Notes under the pieces: model-generated
The model's input: the letters and a program-made list of their open reading frames with translations, nothing else
What the model was told of the DNA's origin: nothing
Database searches by the model: none
Position numbers and translations under genes: made by a program
Shown: in pieces, positions 38,647-47,894 of the stretch
How positions within the stretch are numbered: position 1 is the stretch's first letter
Layout: each line of letters begins with the position of its first letter
From: CAUTNH01 sp963543845
GTDB taxonomy: Bacteria > Bacillota_I > Bacilli_A > Acholeplasmatales > Acholeplasmataceae
DNA length: 64,000 bases
Direction: 5' to 3'
Assembly (NCBI GenBank): GCA_963543845.1
Contig: CAUUCL010000002.1
Location: 34,727-98,726 of the forward strand

Positions 38647-39455
38647 AAGTTATAATTATCCTTTATAAAATGATAAATGCCACTATTATAATTTTCAAAC
38701 TCTGTTTGATTGGTGGCATTTTCTTTTACAAAATCTGAGGCATTTTTCATTGCGACACTTACTTTGCATATTTTAAAAAGCTCAATATCATTTTCACCAT
38801 CACCAAAACAAATCGCATCATCAAGTGGTATTTTTAATAAATCAGATACTATTTTAGCACCATTTGCTTTTGAGATATTTTTTTGATATATCTCATATAA
38901 AGCATTATCCTTATAAATCCCCCAGAATCTTTTTCCAAATAAATCGTACTTTTTATCAATTACGCTTTCAAACTCATCCCTGTCATCTTTATTTATTAAA
39001 TATAATACTCCAGATGGTGTTTCATTAAATTTTTCAAAATCTCCTATAAAGGTATTTTTCTTTTTAGCACCGTGCTTGAAATACTCTAATGATTTATTAT
39101 CATTGTATATATAAACCGAATCGTTTATATTATAAAGAGCTGAGTATGTATATTTTTTTATATCACAAAATAACTTTTTAAAAAGTTCTGGATTCATTGT
39201 ATTAGTTATTTGAGTAAAGTTTTTATCACTTGGATTTGAGATGGTTGCGCCGTTGTCTGTTATTAAAAAAGAATTAAGCTTTAATTTTTTATAAATTGGA
39301 ATACTTGCACAATAAGGTCTTCCTGATGCAAGAATAATTTTGTAGCCTAACTTGGTTAACTTTCTTAAAATTTTAACATTTTCACTAGGTATTACTTGGT
39401 CTTTTCTAATTAAAGTTCCATCAATATCTATAAATATAAGTTTTAATAAATTCAT
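38643..39455 (-). CDS. HAD-superfamily phosphatase, Cof type
   Basis: The 270-residue protein has the HAD motif I LIFIDIDGTL, motif III region and motif IV FGDGENDIELF, with the C2B cap of Cof/YidA-type phosphatases. It dephosphorylates a sugar phosphate or a cofactor phosphate; the substrate cannot be read from sequence. It is the only minus-strand gene in this block and is convergent with recX. ATG 39455 has no Shine-Dalgarno sequence; a -10 box lies six bases before it. Confidence 0.9.
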   Translation of the reverse strand: MNLLKLIFIDIDGTLIRKDQVIPSENVKILRKLTKLGYKIILASGRPYCASIPIYKKLKLNSFLITDNGATISNPSDKNFTQITNTMNPELFKKLFCDIKKYTYSALYNINDSVYIYNDNKSLEYFKHGAKKKNTFIGDFEKFNETPSGVLYLINKDDRDEFESVIDKKYDLFGKRFWGIYKDNALYEIYQKNISKANGAKIVSDLLKIPLDDAICFGDGENDIELFKICKVSVAMKNASDFVKENATNQTEFENYNSGIYHFIKDNYNF

Positions 39456-39461
39456 ATATAA

Positions 39462-39489
39462 ATTTTACAAAAAATACTATAAATTTCAA
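39462..39489 (-). promoter_or_regulatory. Leaderless-type promoter of the HAD phosphatase gene
   Basis: On the minus strand TTGAAA (39489-39484), a 16-base spacer and TAAAAT (39467-39462) lie six bases before ATG 39455. Transcription would start about at the A of the ATG, so the mRNA would lack a leader. Confidence 0.55.
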
Positions 39490-39525
39490 AATTTAACTCA
39501 TTTATCTTATAAAATAGTTAAAAAT

Positions 39526-39533
39526 GGTATAAT
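39526..39533 (+). promoter_or_regulatory. Promoter of the ftsK operon
   Basis: TGGTATAAT ends at 39533, 11 bases before ATG 39545, so the leader is only about 4-5 bases and holds no ribosome-binding site. Confidence 0.5.
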
Positions 39534-39544
39534 TTATATAGATT

Positions 39545-40318
39545 ATGGAGAATTTTGTACTAAAAATTTCTATAACTAGTTTTATGTCGTTTTTAGTTGG
39601 AATATTTGTTGGCGTTGCAATATTTTTTTTAATTATGTTTTATTTTATAATCTCGAGCTTTAAAAAAAGCAGTAAAAAAAATAGACCTAACCTAAGCCCA
39701 ATATTTAAAAAAGAAATAAAATGGATTGTAGAAGATTGTAAAAATGAATATAAAAATGATAATGTAAGAGAAGAAATTGGAGCTTTTAATCATTTTAAAA
39801 TTATTACATCTAGAATGATTAAAGATATTGCTTCTAAATTTAATGTAAGATCTAGAAAACCTCAATTCGAGCTTACCATTGATGAGATGCTTCTTCTTAC
39901 AAGATATATCTCACGTCGTGTTGATAGACTTTTTGAAAATAAGATTTTAAAAAGATTTAGAAATATGACAATAAAGCAAATTATTGATTTAAAAAATCTT
40001 GAAAAAAGAATTAGAAACTCAGCTGCTGTTGAAGGAGCGAAGTTATCTAATGCTGATAAACTTTTAAAAGTTGTTCAAGTTTTTAATCCAGTTTTCTGGT
40101 TTAGAAAGGCTGTTTATGAGCCAATTGTAAATAAGATTATATTAAATATAACCCTTGAGATTATTGAAATTATTGGAGAAGAGTCATATTTAATTTACAG
40201 TAAGTGTATCTTCTCAAGCAAAGAAGAAATTTACCTAAGTGAAACTGATGAAGAAAATAAAGCAAGAGAACTTGAAGAAATTTACAGATCAGTTCTAGAA
40301 GATAAGGAGAAAAAATAA
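39545..40318 (+). CDS. Membrane protein upstream of ftsK, unknown function
   Basis: The 257-residue protein has one N-terminal membrane helix (about 10-37), then a basic SSFKKSSKKNR turn and a mostly helical cytoplasmic part with conserved-looking stretches (ELTIDEMLLLTRYISRRVDR, NPVFWFRKAVYEPIVNKI). I do not recognise the family. It is separated from ftsK by one base and the ftsK ribosome-binding site AAGGAG lies in its last codons. I infer a role linked to division or to membrane attachment of FtsK. A second hydrophobic stretch at about 195-215 might also touch the membrane. Confidence 0.7.
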   Translation: MENFVLKISITSFMSFLVGIFVGVAIFFLIMFYFIISSFKKSSKKNRPNLSPIFKKEIKWIVEDCKNEYKNDNVREEIGAFNHFKIITSRMIKDIASKFNVRSRKPQFELTIDEMLLLTRYISRRVDRLFENKILKRFRNMTIKQIIDLKNLEKRIRNSAAVEGAKLSNADKLLKVVQVFNPVFWFRKAVYEPIVNKIILNITLEIIEIIGEESYLIYSKCIFSSKEEIYLSETDEENKARELEEIYRSVLEDKEKK

Positions 40319-40319
40319 T

Positions 40320-42458
40320 ATGTGTTTTAGAAGAAAAAAAGAAAAAAAGATGGGAAGTGTCATAACAAAACAATCTGTTTTTCGCATTCCACAAATTATT
40401 AAAGTTTATGGTTTAAAAAAAGAAAATAAATACAAACCAACAAGTGCCGTTTCTCCTATTTTTGGTAGAAATATAAAAGATGGCTTTATTCCACAAAGCA
40501 TGATAAATAGAATGGATGATGTAAGAGAAAGATATGATGCCTTTAGAAAAGTTAAAAAAATATCTAAAGAAGAACTAATTGAAAAATACGGAACTATTTA
40601 TCGTGAGTTTCCTAACATTCACACAAATGAGTCAAGTGAAAGATATCTTGGACAAAAAATATATATCCCAAAAGATGAGGAAATTCCTTCAATTTATGAA
40701 AATGAAAAATTAGACCCAATTACTAATAGCTTTACAAATGATACAAGAAAAAAAGATGAAGAGAATTTAAAAAATAATTTTTCTACTGATAAGAATTTAA
40801 ATTTCAATGATGATTTTGACGATACAGATATAAATATAAACGATGCTGATTTAGCCTTAGAAGAAAATGAGATGGATTCTTTTAATGATGAGGGCTATTT
40901 TAGAGAGGATGAGGAAATTCCTGATTTTTTAAAGCCTGAAGTTAAAACTTATACAAGACCTAAAATGAGTGATTATAACTCTAATATTTATAAAGAAATT
41001 CCGCAAAGAGAAAACATTATTAAAAGGCCAAGAGAATCTAGACTTCCATCTGTAAATCTTTTTTCAAGAGCCGCAATTACGCTAAATGATAGACCACAAT
41101 GGCTATTAGATCATATTGATGCAATAAACAATACTCTTGCTGAATTTAGAATTGATGGACAAGTAGTTAGATCAACTAAAGGACCAACTGTTACAAGGTA
41201 TGAAATTGAAATTGAAAGAGGAGTTAACTTAAAGAAAATAGTTAGCATATCTGATAATTTTAAGATGAACCTAAAAGTAACTGATATTAGAATTGAGGCT
41301 CCAATTCCAGGGAAACAATACTTAGGTATTGAAGTTCCTAACTTAGAACCTGAGATTGTCCTTTTTGGTAATTGTGTTAACAACTCTGAATTTTTAGATG
41401 ATAAAATTCATAATCTAAAAGTTGTCCTAGGACAAGATATTGACGGAGAGTATATCTATGCTGATATTGCTAAAATGCCTCACTGTCTAATTGCAGGTGC
41501 AACTAATAGCGGTAAGAGTGTTTGTGTTAATTCACTTATTTTATCTCTTCTTTTAAAAAATACAGCTGATGATTTAAAACTTATTTTAATTGACCCTAAA
41601 TTAGTTGAACTAAGCGCATACAATGATCTTCCGCACTTAATAACACCAATTATAACTGATCCAAAAGTTGCAGCTTTTTCACTTAAATGGGCAGTTAATG
41701 AAATGGAAAGAAGATATCAATTATTATCTGAAAATCGTTCAAAGGATATTGCAAGTTATAATTTAAAAGTTGAAACTGGCGAGATAACCGAGAAGAAAAT
41801 GCCAAATATTGTTATTTTAATTGATGAGTATGCTGATTTAATGAGCGTTGCTGCAAATGATATTGAATCGGCTATTCAAAGACTTGTTTCAAAATCACGT
41901 GCCGCTGGAATTCACCTTATCCTTGCAACTCAAAGACCAACTACAAATATAATTAAAGGTGTAATTAAGGCAAATATTACTACAAGAATCGCCTTTAGAG
42001 TTGCATCTTATATTGATTCAACTACAATAATTGATGAATCAGGTGCTGAAAACTTACTCGGTAAAGGTGATATGCTTTACTCATCAATTGAAAAGCCACA
42101 CCGTATTCAAGGTGCATATGTTCCTGAAAATGAAATTTATGCAGCGGTTGATTTTATAAAGAGAAACGAAACTCCTAATTATGTGTTTACTCATGATGAG
42201 TTAATTCATATATCAAAACCTGTTGAAAAAATAGATGATGAAATGTTTGAAGAAGTTGCTAAATTTGTTGTTGATATTCAAAGCGCAAGCGCTAATTTAA
42301 TCCAAAGAGAATTTAACATGGGATTTAATCGCGCTCAAAGATTATTAGATAGTCTTGAAAATTATAATATTATCTCTCCATCAAAAGGAAACAACCAACC
42401 AAGAGAGGTATTAGTTTCACCAATGCAATTAAGGGCGATACTTGGATATGATGACTAA
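40320..42458 (+). CDS. ftsK: FtsK/SpoIIIE DNA translocase without its own membrane domain
   Basis: FtsK pumps chromosomal DNA through the division septum. Residues of about 240-640 form the motor: Walker A AGATNSGKSVCVNS, Walker B IVILIDEYADLM and QRPTTNIIKGVIKANI. A gamma winged-helix domain is at the C-terminus (IQREFNMGFNRAQRLL). The first 240 residues are soluble and acidic, with no membrane helices, unlike the 4-helix N-terminus of SpoIIIE. The membrane protein just upstream may supply the anchor. Start ATG 40320 follows AAGGAG. Length is 712 residues. Confidence 0.92.
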   Translation: MCFRRKKEKKMGSVITKQSVFRIPQIIKVYGLKKENKYKPTSAVSPIFGRNIKDGFIPQSMINRMDDVRERYDAFRKVKKISKEELIEKYGTIYREFPNIHTNESSERYLGQKIYIPKDEEIPSIYENEKLDPITNSFTNDTRKKDEENLKNNFSTDKNLNFNDDFDDTDININDADLALEENEMDSFNDEGYFREDEEIPDFLKPEVKTYTRPKMSDYNSNIYKEIPQRENIIKRPRESRLPSVNLFSRAAITLNDRPQWLLDHIDAINNTLAEFRIDGQVVRSTKGPTVTRYEIEIERGVNLKKIVSISDNFKMNLKVTDIRIEAPIPGKQYLGIEVPNLEPEIVLFGNCVNNSEFLDDKIHNLKVVLGQDIDGEYIYADIAKMPHCLIAGATNSGKSVCVNSLILSLLLKNTADDLKLILIDPKLVELSAYNDLPHLITPIITDPKVAAFSLKWAVNEMERRYQLLSENRSKDIASYNLKVETGEITEKKMPNIVILIDEYADLMSVAANDIESAIQRLVSKSRAAGIHLILATQRPTTNIIKGVIKANITTRIAFRVASYIDSTTIIDESGAENLLGKGDMLYSSIEKPHRIQGAYVPENEIYAAVDFIKRNETPNYVFTHDELIHISKPVEKIDDEMFEEVAKFVVDIQSASANLIQREFNMGFNRAQRLLDSLENYNIISPSKGNNQPREVLVSPMQLRAILGYDD

Positions 42459-43311
42459 GGAAAGTATTAAAGAAAAATTAAATAAAAAATACTACTTTAT
42501 AATAAGTCTATTTTTTATTCTTTTTTCTCAACAAGCAAACTTAATAATATATATTACAAACTACCAAAGACTTGGATCAAATCCATTTTTGGTGTTTTTA
42601 GCTATCTTTTTGCCAGTAATTGGGGCAGGGGCAATTATTTTTGAATATCTTTATAAAAACAAGTTAAATTCAATTGTAAGAAATATTTTAAAAGACTATC
42701 TTCCGTTTGCAATTATGGTGTTTTCTTTTTTAGTAATATTTCTTGGTCAGCTTTATGAATTTCCAAAAGTATCAGGAGATTCAATGAATTACTCCCTTGT
42801 AAATGGAAAAAGAATTGTAATTGAAAAGTATAACTTAAACATTAAATCAAATGATATCGTAGTTGCAAAACCTGATAATACAAAAGAGCGAATAGTTAAA
42901 AGAGTTGTTGCAACTCCAGGTGATATTGTATATTTTGAAAAAGTAGATGGCAATTATTATATAAGAGTTTTAAAAAAGAATACACTAGAATATTATGAAT
43001 TTAAAAATTATAATAAAAAAGATTATGCTCCTAAATTTACAATAAAACAAATAGGTGCTATCAAAGGTCTTTTAAAAAGCCATGTAGCTGAAAGTGATTA
43101 CTTAGAATCAATTGGTAAAATGGATCCAATTGAACTTGCTTACGATAAGTTTTCAGATAAAAATAAGTATAATGATTTAAAAAGTAAATTTGCTTTTATA
43201 GTGCCAAAAGATAAATATTTACTAATTGGAGATAATTATACAAACTCAAGAGATTCTAGAACATATGGCTTATTTGATTATTATAAAATTGTAGGAAGAT
43301 ATATTAAATGA
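42442..43311 (+). CDS. lepB: Signal peptidase I
   Basis: Signal peptidase I cuts signal peptides from exported proteins at the outer side of the membrane. The catalytic serine is in SGDSMNYS and the lysine in IVKRVVATPGD; the box GDNYTNSRDSRTYG is at the end. The 289-residue protein has about three N-terminal membrane helices (20-40, 52-70, 88-108), more than the one of Bacillus SipS. The start TTG 42442 has AGGG upstream; ATG 42448 or 42451 are alternatives. It overlaps ftsK and rbgA. Confidence 0.9.
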   Translation: MDMMTKESIKEKLNKKYYFIISLFFILFSQQANLIIYITNYQRLGSNPFLVFLAIFLPVIGAGAIIFEYLYKNKLNSIVRNILKDYLPFAIMVFSFLVIFLGQLYEFPKVSGDSMNYSLVNGKRIVIEKYNLNIKSNDIVVAKPDNTKERIVKRVVATPGDIVYFEKVDGNYYIRVLKKNTLEYYEFKNYNKKDYAPKFTIKQIGAIKGLLKSHVAESDYLESIGKMDPIELAYDKFSDKNKYNDLKSKFAFIVPKDKYLLIGDNYTNSRDSRTYGLFDYYKIVGRYIK

Positions 43312-44150
43312 ATAACTTAAATATAAACTGGTTCCCAGGTCATATGGCTAAAACATACAAAGAATTAAAAGACAAACTTAAGGTTGTTGATCTATCAGTT
43401 ATTATAATTGATTCAAGAGCTCCTAAAGTTTGTTTTTTTAAAGAATTAAAAGAACTTGTTAAAAATAAACCAGTTCTTCTTCTTTTTAATAAAATTGATC
43501 TTTGCGATGTTAAAAAGCTTGATAGTATTATTTTAGAATATAAAAAGAATGGCTATCACTCTTTAAAAATTGATTGTAAAAATAACCTTGGAATAAGTAG
43601 TATTAAAAACTTAATTGAAAAAGAAATATTAAAAGAAAAAATTGAAAAAGCAAGACTTAAAAACTTAAACATAAAGCCCTACAAGATTGCTATTTTAGGA
43701 ATTCCTAACTCTGGAAAATCAACTCTTATAAATAGAATAAATAAAAAAAATAAAGTTATTGTAAAAAATCTTGCAGGAACTACTAAAGATATTTCTTGGA
43801 CAAGACTTGATGATGATTTTTTACTTCTAGATACACCAGGACTACTTTGGCCTAAATTAAATGATAATGATGCACTAAAGCTTGCATACCTTGGAAGTAT
43901 CCCTGATGATAACCTTGATACATATTTAATTACATACAACCTTATTAAAGATTTAATTAAATTCTATCCTGGCAGTATATTTAAAAAATATGGTGTTAGC
44001 GAGGATTATGTTTTAGAGGAAATAATCAAAGCCATCGGGCTTAAAAAAGGGTGTCTTTTAAAAGGTGGAGTTGTTGATTTAGAAACTGTCTCAAAACTAA
44101 TTTTAAAAGATTTAAGGAGTGGTCTAATTGGAAAAATCACCTTTGTATGA
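43308..44150 (+). CDS. rbgA: Ribosome biogenesis GTPase RbgA (YlqF)
   Basis: RbgA helps the late assembly of the 50S subunit. It has a circularly permuted GTPase order: G4 NKID comes first (LLFNKIDL), then G1 GIPNSGKSTLIN and G3 DTPGLLWP. The N-terminal NWFPGHMAK is the family mark. It starts in an ATGA overlap with lepB and precedes rnhB, the same order as in Bacillus (ylqF-rnhB). Length is 280 residues. Confidence 0.95.
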   Translation: MNNLNINWFPGHMAKTYKELKDKLKVVDLSVIIIDSRAPKVCFFKELKELVKNKPVLLLFNKIDLCDVKKLDSIILEYKKNGYHSLKIDCKNNLGISSIKNLIEKEILKEKIEKARLKNLNIKPYKIAILGIPNSGKSTLINRINKKNKVIVKNLAGTTKDISWTRLDDDFLLLDTPGLLWPKLNDNDALKLAYLGSIPDDNLDTYLITYNLIKDLIKFYPGSIFKKYGVSEDYVLEEIIKAIGLKKGCLLKGGVVDLETVSKLILKDLRSGLIGKITFV

Positions 44151-44739
44151 TTTTGATTTAAACTACTTAAAAAAATATAAAATTATCGCAGGAGTTGATG
44201 AGGTAGGTAGAGGCCCTATTGCAGGACCTGTTGTATGTGCGGCTGTAATTTTAAAATGGCCTAATAATATAAATCTTTTAACTGATTCTAAAGGACTTAG
44301 TTTTAAAAAAAGATTAGAATATTTTAATATAATAAAAGAAAATGCTTTAGATATTAAAATTAGTGTTATAGAAAATGATGTAATTGATAGGATAAATATT
44401 TTAAATGCTACTAAACTTGCAATGAAAGATGTGGTAGAAAAACTATCTGTTAAACCTGATTTTATACTAATTGATTATATCCCAGAGCCATTTGATATTA
44501 AATATGATTATGAAACAATTAAAAAAGGTGATATTAAAAGCCTATCAATTAGCTGTGCATCTATAATCGCAAAAGTATATCGTGATAATTTAATGATTGA
44601 GTATAGTAAAAAATACCCAGGATATAACTTTGATAAAAATATGGGATATCCTACTAAAGCGCATTATGAAAGTATTAAAAAATTAGGAATTGTTAAAATT
44701 CACAGAAAGACTTTTAAAGGAGTTATAATTGACAAATAA
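44128..44739 (+). CDS. rnhB: Ribonuclease HII
   Basis: RNase HII removes ribonucleotides and primers from DNA. The motif AGVDEVGRGPIAGPVV with the catalytic Asp and Glu, and DSKGLSFKKR are intact. The 203-residue protein begins at TTG 44128 (MEKSPLYDF) behind GGAGTGG inside rbgA. The topA promoter begins within its last codons. Confidence 0.94.
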   Translation: MEKSPLYDFDLNYLKKYKIIAGVDEVGRGPIAGPVVCAAVILKWPNNINLLTDSKGLSFKKRLEYFNIIKENALDIKISVIENDVIDRINILNATKLAMKDVVEKLSVKPDFILIDYIPEPFDIKYDYETIKKGDIKSLSISCASIIAKVYRDNLMIEYSKKYPGYNFDKNMGYPTKAHYESIKKLGIVKIHRKTFKGVIIDK

Positions 44740-44756
44740 AGTAAATAAAATATAAT
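44729..44756 (+). promoter_or_regulatory. Strong consensus promoter of topA, leaderless
   Basis: TTGACA (44729-44734), a 16-base spacer and TATAAT (44751-44756) match the consensus in full. The -35 box overlaps the end of rnhB. ATG 44764 begins seven bases after the -10 box, so transcription should begin at about the first base of the coding sequence. Confidence 0.75.
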
Positions 44757-44763
44757 TAAATTT

Positions 44764-46620
44764 ATGAAACTTGTAATCGTAGAATCGCCTACTAAGGCAA
44801 AAACAATTGAAAACTATCTTGGCCAGGATTATAAAGTAGTATCCACTAAAGGTGCTATGCGTGATTTAGCATATACTGGAAAGGGCGGCTTTGGGGTTGA
44901 TGTAGAAAATGATTTTAAACCTAATTATAAACTAATTGATGGAAAAGATACTATTTTAAAAGAATTAAAAAAATTCAAAGATAAATCATCAATTATTCTA
45001 GCAACCGACCCTGATAGAGAAGGTGAGGCAATCGCATGGCATATTGCGATGCTTTTAGATTTAGATTTAAATTTAAATAACCGAGTAGCCTTTCAAGAAA
45101 TTACCAAAGATAAAATTTTAAATGAGATAAATAATTTAAGACAAATTGATACTAACCTTGTTAAATCACAAGAAGTAAGAAGAATCCTTGATCGAATTAT
45201 TGGATTTAGTCTATCTAATATTGTCCAAAGTAAAGTAGGCGGACGAAGCGCAGGTAGAGTTCAAAGTGTTGCCTTAAAATTAGTTGTTGACCTTGAAAGA
45301 GAAATTCAGGCCTTTATACCTGAGGAGTACTTTGAGATAAAAGCGTATAAACCTAATTTAGATAATAAAATTGATATTGAAAATAATATTTACTTATTTA
45401 GTGCTGATTATATAAACATTAAACCAATTGATATTAAAGAGGATATCGCAAATAAAATTTTAAATGAGGCTAAAAATCCTTTTAAAGTTGTATCTGTTAA
45501 TGAAAGAATATCTGAATCAAGACCAAAAATTCCTTTTATAACCTCATCAATCCAACAAGAAAGTTTTAATAAATTCGGCTACTCAACTAAAAAAACAATG
45601 CTTATTTTACAAAATCTTTTTGAAGGTAAAGAAATAAATGGTGAGTTAACTGGTCTTATTACATATATTAGAACTGATTCAACAAGACTATCAGATGATT
45701 TTTGTCATATGGCAGAGGATTTAATAGTTAAAGATTTTGGAAAAGATTATCTTGCAGGATATAAAAATAAAGTTAAAAATAACAAAAAAATCCAAGATGC
45801 CCACGAGGCTATAAGACCTGCTTTTCTTAAATTTGTCCCTGATATGATTAAAAAATATCTTGAAAAAGATGAATATAATATTTACAAACTAATTTACGAA
45901 AGAACGCTATCGGCTTTTATGAAGCCAAGCAAAACAAAAGTAATTGATTATATTTTTGAATCAAATACGCACCAGTTTAAAGCTGTAAGTAAGAAAAATA
46001 TTTTCAAAGGTAATCAAATATTTGATAAAATCACAGATACCCTTATTCCAAGTTATAATATTGGTGATGTTATCGATGATTTTAAAATTGTAAAAACTTT
46101 AAAAGAGACTAAGCCAAAAGCAAGATATACAGAGGCAAGTTTAATTAAAAAAATTGAAGAAGAGGGAATTGGAAGACCCTCTACATATGCTACAATTATC
46201 TCGACTTTAAAATCTAGAAACTATGTTGAAATTGAAAATAAATATATGATTCCTACTAATCTTGGAATACTTGCAAATGATAAATTATTAGAATATTTTG
46301 ATAATATAATAAATGTCGGATATACCTCAAAAATGGAAACAACCCTTGATGAGATTGCAGATGGAAATACTGATTATTTAAAACTTTTAAAATCTTTTTA
46401 TGATGATTTTTCAAAGCTTGTTTTAAAAGCTAAGGAAAATATGGAAAAAGCAAAACCTATCCAAGTTGGGAAAACATGTCCTGAATGTGGTGGGGATTTG
46501 ATTTATAAAAGATCAAAATTTGGTCAGTTTATAGGATGTTCTAATTATCCTAATTGCAATTATATTGAAAAAATTAAAAAAGTAGGATACCGCAAAAAAT
46601 ATGTTAAAAAGGATGAATAA
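44764..46620 (+). CDS. topA: DNA topoisomerase I
   Basis: Topoisomerase I relaxes negative supercoils. The TOPRIM start LVIVESPTKAKTIENYLG, the DPDREGEAIAWHI and the active-site tyrosine in GLITYIRTDSTR are present. The C-terminus keeps one zinc finger (CPECGGDLIY to CSNYPNC) where larger homologues have three. Length is 618 residues. There is no ribosome-binding site in front of ATG 44764. Control of topA may respond to supercoiling through its own promoter, an inference. Confidence 0.95.
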   Translation: MKLVIVESPTKAKTIENYLGQDYKVVSTKGAMRDLAYTGKGGFGVDVENDFKPNYKLIDGKDTILKELKKFKDKSSIILATDPDREGEAIAWHIAMLLDLDLNLNNRVAFQEITKDKILNEINNLRQIDTNLVKSQEVRRILDRIIGFSLSNIVQSKVGGRSAGRVQSVALKLVVDLEREIQAFIPEEYFEIKAYKPNLDNKIDIENNIYLFSADYINIKPIDIKEDIANKILNEAKNPFKVVSVNERISESRPKIPFITSSIQQESFNKFGYSTKKTMLILQNLFEGKEINGELTGLITYIRTDSTRLSDDFCHMAEDLIVKDFGKDYLAGYKNKVKNNKKIQDAHEAIRPAFLKFVPDMIKKYLEKDEYNIYKLIYERTLSAFMKPSKTKVIDYIFESNTHQFKAVSKKNIFKGNQIFDKITDTLIPSYNIGDVIDDFKIVKTLKETKPKARYTEASLIKKIEEEGIGRPSTYATIISTLKSRNYVEIENKYMIPTNLGILANDKLLEYFDNIINVGYTSKMETTLDEIADGNTDYLKLLKSFYDDFSKLVLKAKENMEKAKPIQVGKTCPECGGDLIYKRSKFGQFIGCSNYPNCNYIEKIKKVGYRKKYVKKDE

Positions 46621-46625
46621 ATAAA

Positions 46626-47585
46626 ATGGGATTTTTTAAAAACTTATTCAAAAAAAAGCCAATAAATAAAAAATATGAAATGGGACTTCATAAAAGTAAA
46701 GAAGTCTTTTCATCTTTAGGTGAGCTTTTAAAAAGTAAAAATAAAATTGATGATGATTTATTTGATTCTATTGAAGATTTATTTATCCAAGCTGATGTTG
46801 GTGTAGATACTGTAATTTATTTTATTGATAAGTTAAAAGAAGAAATTAAACTAAAAAAAATATCAGACCCTAATAATTTACAAGAGTTAATTGTCGATAT
46901 CCTTTTTTCTATTTACCTGCAAAATGAGCTTGTAATAACTGATTTAAAATATGAAAGCGGAAGAGTTAATGCCTATTTATTTGTGGGTGTTAATGGAACT
47001 GGAAAAACTACTTCAATTGGCAAGATTGCCAATATTATGAAAAAAGAAAAAAAGAAAGTTTTAGTTATTGCTGCCGATACATTTAGAGCAGGCGCTGTTA
47101 GCCAGCTTGAAGTGTGGGCCAAAAGAGCAGGCGTTGATTTTTTTAAAAAAGATGATACCCAAGATCCATCAAGTGTTGTTTATGATGGACTTTTAAAAGC
47201 CAAAAAAGAAGAATATGATGTAGTTTTAATTGATACTGCAGGTCGTCTTCAAACAAAGGTTAACCTTATGGGAGAATTAAATAAAATTCACCGCGTAATA
47301 AATAAAGTCTTAACCTATGATGCTAATGAGACACTTTTAGTAGTAGATGCTACAACAGGACAAAATGGTCTAAGCCAGGCTAAAGAGTTTAATGATGCTA
47401 CAAATCTTACAGGTGTTATTTTAACTAAACTTGATGGAACTGCTAAAGGTGGTATTGTGCTTGCCATAAGACATCTTTATAAACTTCCAATTAAATATGT
47501 GGGATTTGGTGAGAAAATTGATGATTTAATTCCATTTGATATTGAAAATTATATCTATGGTCTTTTTGCTGATTTTTTTAGATAA
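46626..47585 (+). CDS. ftsY: Signal recognition particle receptor FtsY
   Basis: FtsY receives SRP-bound ribosomes at the membrane. The NG domain shows GVNGTGKTTSIGKIAN, DTAGRLQTK and TKLDGTAKGG. The N-terminal acidic A domain of E. coli is missing and replaced by a short basic stretch (NLFKKKPINKKYEM). Length is 319 residues. ylxM starts in the stop codon and ffh follows, giving a complete SRP operon. Confidence 0.95.
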   Translation: MGFFKNLFKKKPINKKYEMGLHKSKEVFSSLGELLKSKNKIDDDLFDSIEDLFIQADVGVDTVIYFIDKLKEEIKLKKISDPNNLQELIVDILFSIYLQNELVITDLKYESGRVNAYLFVGVNGTGKTTSIGKIANIMKKEKKKVLVIAADTFRAGAVSQLEVWAKRAGVDFFKKDDTQDPSSVVYDGLLKAKKEEYDVVLIDTAGRLQTKVNLMGELNKIHRVINKVLTYDANETLLVVDATTGQNGLSQAKEFNDATNLTGVILTKLDGTAKGGIVLAIRHLYKLPIKYVGFGEKIDDLIPFDIENYIYGLFADFFR

Positions 47586-47890
47586 TGAATGATATTATTA
47601 AAAAAAATAATTTAATTGAGCTTTTCCTAGTTTATAAAACTCTTTTTACTAAAAAGCAACAAGAATATTTTTCGATGTATTATCTAGATGATTATAGTTT
47701 AAATGAAATTGCAAGTATAAACAATGTATCAAGAAATGCCGTCTTTGACGCAATTGTAAAAATTGAAAAAAAACTTGAAACTTATGAGAGGAATTTATCA
47801 CTTCTTGAAAAAGAAAATAAAATAAACGCTTTAATTAAAGAGCTTGGAAAGTATGTAGATAGTGATAAGTTAAAAAAACTAAAGGACTGA
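47585..47890 (+). CDS. ylxM: YlxM/UPF0122 SRP-associated helix-turn-helix protein
   Basis: The 101-residue protein has the sigma-factor-like helix-turn-helix of the YlxM family (LTKKQQEY-like FTKKQQEYFSMYYLDDYSLN, then SRNAVFDAIVKIEKKL). It binds or modulates SRP in streptococci and mycoplasmas. It begins in the TAATG overlap with ftsY, ends in TGA and is followed by ffh after four bases. Confidence 0.9.
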   Translation: MNDIIKKNNLIELFLVYKTLFTKKQQEYFSMYYLDDYSLNEIASINNVSRNAVFDAIVKIEKKLETYERNLSLLEKENKINALIKELGKYVDSDKLKKLKD

Positions 47891-47894
47891 TACT

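Noticed and set aside
40320..42458. FtsK membrane helices hidden in an upstream frame
   Set aside because: The only upstream frame is the separate membrane-protein gene with its own stop one base before ftsK.
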